From the NCBI RefSeq assembly GCF_003945595.2, contig NW_024104320.1, forward strand, positions 1,471,365 to 1,535,364: a stretch of 64,000 nucleotides of DNA, written 5' to 3'. Origin of the DNA: Pipra filicauda (lineage: Eukaryota; Chordata; Aves; Passeriformes; Pipridae). The notes below the pieces were generated by a model, which saw only the letters and a list, made by a program, of their open reading frames with translations, was not told the DNA's origin and did not search any database. Positions 39,545 through 49,800 of the stretch are shown piece by piece. Position 1 is the first letter of the stretch. Each line of letters opens with the position of its first letter. The position numbers and the translations under genes are program-made.

Positions 39545-40190
39545 TACATAGTGTTCAGTTATGGGGTAAAAGCTCACGTGCATGCCCACAGAGAGACAAT
39601 GGTGGGGAAGAGCAAATCATACCCAGGGCCATCAGCCCATCAGGGATCCATCTCCACAAGCCCAGAGGAGCACAGAGGCACAGTGGCAGGTGACAACCCA
39701 AGTCACAGACTCCCAAGGAGCGAACACCTTGCCTGGACCTTTCCCAGGGCTGTCCCAGCAGACTCATCACCCCTGTGTCCAGGTGTGAAACTCTCCAAGG
39801 TGAGTCTTGGGAGCAGCTCTCCAGGACTGCTCCAGAGGGTTACTGCCTTGGACGTGTGCTGCACATTATGGGATGCAGGGGAAAAGCATTTTAAGATTGT
39901 ATGTGACTTAGTGAGGAATGTTTAGGGGAGGAACCAAAGGTAGGAAGAGGGAGGGACTTAGATGATTTGGAGAGGAACAAGTGTGGGAAATAGAGGGGTC
40001 TTGGTGAGTCATATGTTCAGGAGGCAGCAACTGGGGAGACTGGAATCCAGGGACCAGTTCTGCTCTTGAACAGTGTACCTCTTGGTTTACCTCTTACCTG
40101 AATTTTGTGAGGTTCCCTGGAATTACACGTTGCTTTTAAGGGTTGAATGATATAAATATCAACTTTGAAATAAATCTTGTCAGATGTGTC
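39545..40190 (+). other. Unexplained GC-richer intergenic segment ending in AATAAA
   Basis: Composition changes from AT-rich flanks to purine-rich, moderately GC-rich sequence. It includes an open frame of 124 codons (39,551-39,925, Met start, rich in Ser, Gly and Pro, no recognised domain) and an overlapping 68-codon frame. AATAAA occurs at 40,169-40,174. It could be a remnant transposon, a long non-coding RNA exon, or chance. Nothing supports a protein. Confidence 0.25.
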
Positions 40191-42559
40191 AGAGTGTTTT
40201 TGAGTTGGTGCGAAAAGGAAATTTTTCCAGATTCACAGATTTCTGGAAAGGCATGCTACAGAGCAAGTAAGTACCATGAGCAAAACAGAGTAAGACAGTG
40301 AACTACGGTTAATAACATAATTAACAAAAACAGGGATTCACTGAAAGGGCAAACAGACCACTGTGGTTTTAAACCAGCTTATGGAAGTCTACAAAAAAGC
40401 TCTGTGTTGATGAAACACATAAGTTTCTCCTGACTGTGGCTCTTGCTTGCCCGGTGTAACACTGACAATTTAAGGTGCTGCTGCCCCCGTCTGCCTGACA
40501 TCCCGCTGGACTTTTCCATGGCAAACAGAAGCAAAGACAAATTCTTCTCCCAGTGCTGCAAGTAACAACGTTGTGCTGTACCTCCAATCAGTGACTTAAA
40601 GTTGTTGCATTTAGGAGGTTGGATCTAGTTTTGCATTCTTTCCCCAGAATTGAACTGACCTTTTAGATTTAGGGGTTTTCTGCAGTTGAAAGTTGTTTTT
40701 GATGAGTGGTCTTTCAGAGCAAGTCATTTTGTAACTTAAATTTACATTAAAGTTTAACAGAGTTCAAGCCAGAGCTGAAATCAATGGAGTGTGAAAGGAG
40801 ACCATACTATCAGCCATTAATGCTTTGCTTGAATTTTCATGCCAAGTTTATCTTGCTTTCATGCTGCTTCTTGCTTTGGAAAGGGAAATCTATAACAATT
40901 TGCTGATCTACTCAGCTTTTCTGAAAATTCATCTGCCTGAGGAATGGTTAGACTGCAGAATCACTAAAATGGTTGTTTAAGAACAAACAATTCTAATATT
41001 TCTGACCTATAATCCTCACCTATCTATCTGCTACCTTTAACTTTCAGCTCTATATAGTTTAAGGCAAAATTATCTTTTTGTCCTGTGTCAGCGGCGTCAG
41101 GAAAAAGCCTTTTACTGCCTAACAAGATAAATCCATTGGCACTTGGCACTGGCAGTCCTTCCAAGAAATACTATGCTGCATTGCTGCAGCTCAATTTGCT
41201 TTTCCTCTTCTGAACTAGGATCATCTAGATTGGATGCCACTGCCTAGATTAATATCTTGGCACTTAGCAAGCATATTAACTGGAGTGACAACTACAAGCA
41301 TGGTAGTTTCAGCCTGCTGGAAATACCACGTGTACAATAGTTGTGTCTCATGTTTCTGCCATGCTGAACTCCTGAACCATTTTCTCTTACAAGGAGCCAG
41401 CTCAGTCCTGCCTGAGTAGCACTCGCTAGATTGAGAGGATTTAAAATCAGATGAAAGAGAAGAAACATTTTAATACAGACTCACAGCCAGGGAAAGGAGC
41501 TCTGTCAGTGTTACAAGGATGTTAAAGGTTCCTGGTAAATCCCATAAGATCTTTGTTTAGCATCATGAACTGTTCATCAGTCCTGGAGTGGTAAAGGAGA
41601 AACAGGCAACTTCGTGGGCATTATTCCAGGACAATCTATGACAGCACACTCTGCTTTGCCCAGGTCACAATGGAGCAACTAAATATATCTGTGCATCTCC
41701 AGATTATCCTTGACTTTACCCCTCAGTCAGAGGAACTACACGGGGAAAGCACATCTCAATTCCACAGCAATAAGACAGCTTTGAATCAGAGCTTGCAATA
41801 AGTCAATTTAAGGCACAAATCCATAGAAAGGTTTAATTTCAGCACTTGTGAAACTACTTTATTTTCCCAACAGACCCCAGCCTTTTTCAGTGCAGAAAAA
41901 TGAATAATGCTTGCAAGGTGAATTGTGCTTCCTGAATTGTTTTTTAAAAGTTTCTATAATCCTCATTATTCATCTAGAAGCCTTGGGTTTTATTTAATAA
42001 CTATTCAGAAGCAGTGCTGAATAGAAGTATACTTTAGCTGATTTTCTCTTGGGTTTTTATGTTGTTCTTCCTGTAACTGGTGCTTCACAAATGCAGCTTT
42101 ATCTTCACAAGATTCCTGAGGCAAGTTAATATTAGTATCTTCATCTTACAGATGAAGGACAGAAAGGTGGAGCAATTTAAGCAAGAACATTTCAAATATT
42201 TGCTATTTTTGGGTACTTCTCTCGGGACACAAAAGCTTACTTGAAGGACTTGCTCTGCCTGGTTTCATTTGGAGTGGGATGTGCTTTCTTTCCACACAGC
42301 AAGTTACACACAGCTCAAGTCAGCACGGCAGAAATCAAAGGCTGGTACAAGCTACAGTGCAACTCCTCCCCAGGCAAACCAATTTGTCATCACTTGTCAC
42401 AATCCCACCTTCCTTCTGTTCCCAGCCATATGTTCCCCTCCCCTCGCACCAGCTCTGGCACATGCCTGACTCCTCCAGTGAGCTCAGCCTGAGGAAAGGG
42501 AGAAAAATGTGTGATTAGTTGTTGACAATAAGCTATAGCATCATTTTAAATTTATAATA

Positions 42560-42692
42560 ATCATAGAATCACAGAATGGTTTGAGTTGGAAGGGACCTTA
42601 AAGACCATCCAGTTCCAACCTCCCTACCATGGGCAGGGACACCTTCTACTAGACCAGACTGATCAAGGCTCCATCCAACCTGGCCTTGCAAG
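42560..42692 (-). mobile_element. CR1 3' tail fragment
   Basis: Minus-oriented, beginning ATCATAGAATCACAGAATGG, then GTTGGAAGGGACCTTAAAGA, and ending near CATCCAACCTGGCCTTGC. About 130 bp with low divergence from the typical CR1 tail. Confidence 0.92.
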
Positions 42693-42949
42693 GCATATTT
42701 ATTTGTTATTAATTTATGTTGTTGTTAATTCTAAAATAGCTACTTTGTGTGGTTAGACATTAGCAACAATATATCAATTTATTATTAATTTACATAGCGT
42801 ATAAGAAATATAAAAAAATACTTATGAGTAGTCATTAATTACAGTTACCATTAATGGATATAATTTAGAACTTATTATGTTCAGAATACCAGAACCGGAT
42901 AAGATTTTGATGGCCCAGCAGGAAGCTGTGGAGCAGGGCAGGCACGGAA

Positions 42950-43172
42950 CCACAGAATCAAACAGGTTGGAAAAATCTCCGAGACCGAGTCCAACCTTGT
43001 CAACCAGACCATGGCGCTGAGGGCCACGACCAGCCTTTCCTTAAACACCTCCAGGGACGGTGACTCCACCCTGGGTAGCCCATTCCGATGTCTTATCACC
43101 CCTTCTGTGACGAATTTCTTCCTAATGTCCAACCTGAACTTCCCCGGCGGAGCCTAAGACTGTGTTCCCTCC
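42950..43172 (-). mobile_element. CR1 3' fragment next to the GCFC2 promoter
   Basis: Minus-oriented CR1: CACAGAATCAAACAGGTTGG, CCAACCTTGTCAACCAGACC, GGGACGGTGACTCCACCCT, ending near AGACTGTGTTCCCT. It ends about 70 bp before the twin CCAAT boxes of the GCFC2 promoter and is itself fairly CpG-rich. Confidence 0.88.
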
Positions 43173-43237
43173 AAGCACCCACCACGGCAGCCCCCGCACT
43201 GACGGGCTCACAGCTGGGCAAACAAATTACGTTTTCA

Positions 43238-43467
43238 CGCACCAATGACCAATGAACTACCAACAAAACGCACCTTACTTTCCCCCGGCGAGACAGCCCC
43301 CTCATTCCTCCGCCCCCTCCCTGTTCCCGCCCACTCCCGGCGGGCGCGGCGCGCTGGGGTCGCGGCGCGTGCGCGCTGGGAGCCACGCTGGAGTCAGCGG
43401 CGGGATCCGAGAGCGATCGCCCGGGACGATCCCTGGGAACGATCCCTGGGAGCGATCCCTGGGAGCG
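43238..43467 (+). promoter_or_regulatory. GCFC2: GCFC2 core promoter and 5' UTR
   Basis: Two CCAAT boxes seven bases apart (43,242-43,246 and 43,249-43,253, in ACCAATGACCAATGAA) suggest NF-Y binding. GC boxes lie at 43,310-43,320 and 43,326-43,332 (CCCGCCC). An NRF1-like palindrome GCGCGTGCGCGC is at 43,365-43,376. There is no TATA box, as usual for a housekeeping CpG promoter. The start of transcription is therefore probably between about 43,330 and 43,420. An in-frame ATG at 43,252 falls inside the second CCAAT box, so it is unlikely to be in the mRNA. Confidence 0.7.
43426..43464 (+). repeat. GCFC2: 13-bp tandem repeat, three units, before the GCFC2 start
   Basis: Three near-perfect units (ACGATCCCTGGGA, ACGATCCCTGGGA, GCGATCCCTGGGA) at 43,426, 43,439 and 43,452, followed by a partial unit GCGAT that contains the first two bases of the start codon. 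Each unit has the self-complementary core TCCCTGGGA, so the leader RNA could fold. A 13-bp period shifts frame with each unit. Confidence 0.9.
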
Positions 43468-43801
43468 ATGTTCCGCCGTCCCCCGCGGAACTTCCGCGGC
43501 CGGCGACGCGCAGCCTCCAGCGGCAGCAGCGAGGGCGAGCCGGAGCCGCAGCCGGGACCGGTCGCCGCCCCATCTCCAGACTCCGGCGCCAGCTCGCCCT
43601 CGGAGCAGGAAGCGGAGCCCGAGGAGGGCGAGCGGGACTCCCGCGGGGGTGCCGGGGCGGAGGGGCCGCTGCCCTCGGAGGAGCCGGCGCGGAGCGGAGC
43701 GGCGGCCGCGGGCCGGGGGCAGCGCCGAGCCGGGGCCGCGGCGGGGCCGGGCCGGGCAGGGAAGGAGCTGCTGAGCTTCGGCAGCGAGGAGGAGCGGGAA
43801 G
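43468..43801 (+). CDS. GCFC2: GCFC2 exon 1
   Basis: Encodes residues 1-111 plus one base. It starts [17 protein letters not shown], a basic opening followed by Ser/Glu/Pro/Ala-rich disordered sequence, and ends in [13 protein letters not shown]. Donor GTGAGG at 43,802. An in-frame upstream ATG (43,252) would add 72 residues but lies in promoter motifs. Confidence 0.93.
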
Positions 43802-46800
43802 GTGAGGGGTCGTGTGTGTGTCCCTGGAGAGCAGGGCCCGGGAGCCCCGGGATAGGGATAGCAGGGCTGCCTGGGGCTGCTCCCTCACCGAGCGTCGGGC
43901 TGAGGGAGTGGTCGCCTTGTGCCTCTTTGTGAACAAACCCAGCAGTGCCGGGTCGTGGGTAGGGCTGTTGAGGGTTTGCAGAACAAACCCATACAAAAGT
44001 CTGAGCTGGGTCGGTTTAGTCTGGAGAAGAGAAGACTTAGACGGGATCTGATCAATCTGTTCAATCCATATCTCAAAGGCAGGTGCCAAGAGGATGGTGC
44101 CAGACTCTTTTCGGTGGTGCCCAGTGGCAGGACGAGGAGCAGTGGCCATAAACTAAAGCACGAGAAGTTCCACCTCAACATGAGGAAGAACTTCTTTACT
44201 CTGAGGTGACAGAGCACTGGAACAGGCTGCCTGGGGAGGTCGTGGAGTCTCCCTCTGGAGACATTCAAACCCCACCTGGATGCGTTCCTGTGTCACCTGT
44301 TTTAAGTGACCCTGCCTTGAACGATCTCCAGGGGTCCCTTCCAACTGTGACAGTTCTATGGTTCTGTGAAAAGCAGTCAGATGATTATTTATGTCCACGT
44401 GCTTTTGTCTGGAAAACACTTGAAATCTTACCGCTGGAGAAAACCAGAGAGAACAAGTAGTGTGCGATTCTGTGACTAGTTAATAAGCTTAAATAAGTGA
44501 AACATAAATGTTTAATCGACTCTTAGGGTGTTGCCTTTGTGGCTGACGGCAAGATGTGGCCACTTTGATGAACACAAGCTGCAAAGAAATAGTGTTTTAG
44601 CAGTGCAGGAGCATTGCTATGTTGAGGAGGCTGAGCTGCACAGTTTTTAATTAAGAGGTGGTGGATCATGAGTGATAAAGCCATAGGAAGAATTAGACTT
44701 AATCCAGCCAGAACTTCAGAATTTATGCTATGCACACATAGAGATGTACATGCACTTTTATATGTGATACCTATATGTGTGTGCAGATGTTGCTGTTCTT
44801 GTTAATGTTACTCAGAGTCATTTTGTTTTATCTGGATAGGTGAAGAGTTTTTCAAAGTTAAAAAGCCATCTTTCAATGAAGTAACCTTTAGAATTCAAAA
44901 GAAGGAAAGCCTACTGCCTGCACAGAGAGAAGCTGAAGAAAGCAAAAGTAAGTACTTTTTTAGTTAAGTGTGTTATAAAATACTTATATGTCAGTGTATT
45001 GCAAATATGTCAGTTAGTGGAGAGTAATGCACAAATACTGATTTTAAGGGGTTTTTTGGTTGTTACTTTACACGTTTATAATTTTAATCTCTTTGTGTTG
45101 AAATTATTTTCAATATGACCTTGGTAAAAGAGATCAGAACTTGGAGACTGTTCATGAGAAGATCTGATTATACAGAACCCCTATAGTACATCAGTTAGGA
45201 AAGTTCTCCTACATTTTTACCTCAGCATCATATATTTCAAACTATGTGCCACCTGTTCACTGCTTATTGCTGTCAAATTGCAGTTTGATCTGAGTATTGG
45301 CATTGAGAGAAAATGTGAGCTTAGTAGGATTTTGTTTGATAAAACTTACTGTAAACCTTAAACTTTGTGTTATTAAATTGTGTGCTCTTACAGTATTTGA
45401 ATATGTTAATTAAATACACAATAGCCTTGATTATTCTGGTTGTATTCCTAGCTTCATTGAACTATAGTCAGTTGCCCAGAGAAGTTGTGGACTCCCTGTT
45501 GTTCAAGGCCAGGTTGGATGCAGCTCCAAGCAACCTGGTCTAGTGGAAGGTGTCCCTGCCCATGGCAGGGGGTTTGGAACTACATGATCTTTAAGGTCCC
45601 TTCCAACCCAAACCATTCTATGATGTGTTTCCTGGGAAATTTTGAGTTTGTGTTTTTTACAGACAAGTGTGTCTAAAAGTTCTCTTCCCCTTTTGACACC
45701 TTTGTCAATTCACAGATACACTATATTTGCTAATGTTAGATAAAAATAAATTAGATTGAGAAATAATTCCATTTGAGATTGTGATTCAGATGAGATGGTA
45801 AATTTTCTTAGTAACTTCTTATAAAAGTATATAAGATAAAAGGTGGCACATTCTGTTGTTCAGTAATCTGATGATTTACTGAAGGTGTAGTGGCAGATGA
45901 GAAGAAAGCAATATTTTTAAAGAGTTTGAGAATAACCATAGACAAGACAGATACACATAAATGTTTATAGTTTAAATAAGAGCTCCCTCATTGTTAATGC
46001 TTTAAAAAAGTGCTTTCTAAATACAATTTTTCAAGTCAAGAACCCAAATACGCTGTAAGCTATCAGAATATTAATCAGTTGTTATCTGGAAGCTGATCTC
46101 ATTGCTTTTGTGCATGTAAATACGCCCTGTGTCTCAGAAGGACTATCAAAGATGCTTTGATTTGAAACAAGAACTGGCTTGTAAATGACTGTCTTGGAAT
46201 GTCACAATTTGACATGTTTTGATGAGAACAGGTGGGGATGGACAAGTGACCAGTCTTTGCTGCAGCAAGCTGTAAATAATTACTGGAAACCACCTATGGC
46301 ACATCAGATTCCAGCAATAAAACTAAAATCATTTATCTTACTTTTTTCCCCCTAATACAGAGATCTGCCAGTTGGAGCCTGGACCTGACAACACCAAAGG
46401 CACTTGTGAAGAGGAGGGTGAGGAGAAGGAGGATGAAACTTATTCTTCACTGAATGAGGACTACAATAGCTCAGACTCTGAAAATGATTCCAACTCTCCA
46501 CAGAGAAGGAAGGATTTATCACCAGGTTAGTTTCTGGATTTTTTTTTTAAGGAAGTTATTTTAGAACGTTCTTTATTTGAAGTACATGACAAGTTAGGTG
46601 AGATGAATCCCACGCAGCTTAAATCATGTAAGATGTAGGCATCTCTTTGTGCTGAGTCAGGGATACCCTTCTTCCGGAAGAATAACAATGGTTCCTCCAT
46701 TTTTCTAGTTGCAAATATTTGTTGTATTTCTTTGTTGATTTTGGGAGTAGATCAGAAATTATGACCATTGGCTTTAGAAGAAAGGCAGCAGAAAATTCCT

Positions 46801-49800
46801 CTTTAACAATACACAATTTCCTTCATGAGATGAAAATAAAACCTCACTTTGAGGCTGATTTTTAAACTTTGGGTTCCTTTGTAAGCTCACTAAATTAAGT
46901 GACACTGATCTTTTGGGGAGACAAAAAACCAGGATGGGCTAACAGAGATTTATTTAAAAGAAAAAGGTCTGAGGTTTGTTTTTTGGACTGAGAGCCACTT
47001 TTTAAGGATGCTTTTCCATCTTCTTATATTCGACATGGTAAGTGTAGTAGAAAAACATATGGTGTCCCCTATTCAGAATTGTACAGTGGTGCTGAACAGT
47101 TGTGATGATTGGCATTAGGAATGATACAGAGTGTTGCTTTCAGTCTTTTGCTTAGATTTTCTTTCTCCTTGGTGCAGGTGATATCCCCAGTGCAGCTCAC
47201 GTTGAGGCTGCTCGGAGGAAACGTCACTTAGCCAGGACCAAGGCTGATTATCTTCCATTGGATGTTTCAAACAGTCACCACATCTCTCAAGGAAGAAGAA
47301 GCAGTGATTTCGAGAGTGAGGATGAGTCTGAAACAAAGAATATCGATTTTGCCCCTAAAATGAAAACTCTTAGGCAGAGGATGACTGAACAAATGGGTGA
47401 GTTTGTGTTGTTTCTCCCAGTGGCTTTGTTTTACTGTCTGGAAGAATGTGAGACTTGTCCAGTAAGCAGTGAGTGCAGTGCAGGGCTTTGCTCCTCAGGG
47501 CTCTTGGAAAAAGGCTGTACAGTTGGTACTTGTGGGTTATATGGGACATAAACTGTTTAGGTCTTGCTTGTAGTTGTGCAGGATACTTAGAGAACCATTT
47601 AAAAATTTTTTTAAAAACCATTTAAAAATTTTTAAAGCAACCCACTGTTGCTTTATTGACTGCAAAAAATTGCCTTGCAGGAGGTACATTTAATGTGGAT
47701 AAAGTTATTGTAAATCTTACCTCCTGCTTCTGATCTGGTCTTCCAAGTCCTCTCTGTGCACTGACATTATGACTCCTCTTGAAAAAAAGAAAAAAAAAGG
47801 CAAACCATCATTCCAGCCCTTCAGAAGTGAACACACCTATTGCACACAAAGCATACCTGGCTTTTCCATTGCTTTTATCCTCTTGGAGCTTAATAGTATT
47901 GTTTATGAAGCACAGGTTTACTTTATTATTTGAATAAGGGTTATAAGGAATGCATAACTACGAGCCAGTTCTGCAATTCTAGTTAATGCTAATGAGATAT
48001 TTTTGTTTTAGTAGAGTGTTTTGGAACACTTGAGGGTTTGTTGGGTGTAATGTCACTCAGTGGGTTACAGGCTGTACTTATACTCTTATTTTCGTGTTAT
48101 ACACAGCTTTGCTTTGAGGCATGAAACCAAGATGTTTGTGCTACTCCTACTGCAGTAGCTGACTGAGAAACAGTACGTTGGGGAAATTAATATTAGTATG
48201 AATTCTGCAAATCCCAGTAGCCATTTCCAAGCATTCCTTGCCTTTCGGTTTGAAGTCCTCTGGCTGCACATTTTTCACCTGCTGGTTTTTATGTGTACCA
48301 CTTCCTAGTAGTGGCTGGGAGACCCACTGTTGCTTTAGAGGGAGGAGAGCATGAGAGGGGGAAAAAAATAAAGGATGCAATTCCATCTAATAATGATTGT
48401 TTTAACTTGCAGTGTCTGTGGGTGATGGATCAAGTGAAGATGAAGCAAAGTGGGAAGAACAGCAAATAAAGAAAGCTGTTAAACTCTCTCAGGTGACACA
48501 TGCTTTTCTAACAACTAGAAGTTACTTCTTTGCTAATGCACAGGAGAACTTGTCTGGAGTACTGTCCTATCTCCTTCCTGCCTCTCATTAGAGAGGATTT
48601 TAGGAAGTTATACCCTTCTTCAGGGTATATTTCTTCAGGGAAAGGATGGTTAGAAATATGGGAAGATGATAAGGAATATCTGTCTGGCTGTTGAGAAGCA
48701 GGGTGGTGGTGTCAGCCCCAAAGGCAGGTACCCGTGTGTGACAAGAGACTCTGAGAAGCAGAAAAGAAAATTTTGAACTCTTGACTTTTTTCCTGCCGTG
48801 CAAGGGATCTTGAAAGTAAGAGTATGCAAACAATACAAGTGTTATAAAGCTGCAAAGCAAAAATTATTATTTTGTTGTGCTTAATTTCTGTTGGGTGGCA
48901 ATCTGAGAGCTCTCTTCATAGTTCAGCAGAATTCTGAAATAAACTGTATTCTGATGAGTTGGAAGTTTTGTTTCTGGCTTGGATCACCTACTCTAGATGA
49001 GACCAGGAATATCTGAATAGCCAGCTCTTTATGTCAGAGTTGACAGTTGTAGTAATTTTTCCGATTTGCAAATTTTGGGGAGTAGAGGACTGGGAGAAAA
49101 TTACATCTTTCTGTGGCTGGTGTTCAAATCCAGTAAGTTTTGATCCAGGTCCTCATACTCTACTTGTTTCTGGAAAACTTAATTCTGCTGTTCAGGAAAC
49201 TGCAACAGTTTTTAGTAGTAGACCTTGTTAGTCATAGACTTCATGCTTCAACTTGTGTTTTGGCTAGATTTTTTGGTGATTGAAATATGTATCTTTATAT
49301 CATATGTTTAGTATCCAAATGATATGTCTTTGTTGATCTATAGAGCTGCAGAGAGAAAAACAGTATAAATGGTGTATTCAAAACTGACACTTAATTCTTG
49401 TAGGAAACTTATGACGATGCTTCTGTGCATAAATATCAACCAGCTAAACCCAAGTTTGATACCTCTGTTTCTCTACCACCTGTAAATTTGGAAATTGTGA
49501 AGAAGCGACTGACTGAAAGGTAACTCCTTAATTTATGAGTTGTCTGAGTTTTGTCATGAGACAGTTTTTTTTTCCAGTGTATTGGGGGACTTTTGGATTG
49601 TTTTCATGAGTAATACACCTTTTATTATATCTAATGGAGTAGTGCAAATTTTTTACTTTACCTGGCAATTCTTTGTTGTAGGAGAGCATTCAAGAGTGTT
49701 TTTGTCAACTAGAACTTCAGAGAGTAGATTCCATTTGAAAGAGTAACTTCAATTTAAATGGCAGCAGCTTTTTGTGCTTGCTGGTAGTTTTTTACAGGAG

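Larger units (their letters stand above)
34311..43140. other. ITSN2-GCFC2 intergenic region (about 9 kb)
   Basis: The divergent intergenic space between the two CpG islands. It holds CR1 copies at 36.06, 37.66, 42.56 and 42.95 kb, a 10-bp-stem hairpin at 38,388, and a GC-richer segment at 39.5-40.2 kb. I recognise no protein-coding gene, tRNA or structural RNA. Open frames here are at most about 125 codons and lack homology. Confidence 0.7.
43150..43960. promoter_or_regulatory. GCFC2: CpG island over the GCFC2 promoter and first exon
   Basis: About 800 bp of CpG-dense DNA centred on GCFC2 exon 1, flanked by CR1 fragments on both sides. It encompasses the promoter motifs and the exon 1 coding sequence, which is strongly Gly/Ala/Pro/Glu/Arg-biased because of base composition. 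Long open frames on the opposite strand (such as 43,394-44,149 minus) are compositional artefacts. Confidence 0.88.

Noticed and set aside
43252..43467. 72-residue N-terminal extension of GCFC2 from an in-frame upstream ATG
   Set aside because: The ATG is inside a CCAAT box and upstream of GC boxes, so it is probably not transcribed, and the MFRR start fits the family. CAGE data could overturn this.
43394..44149. 251-codon minus-strand open frame opposite GCFC2 exon 1
   Set aside because: Antisense shadow of a GC-rich coding exon running into a CR1; no homology.
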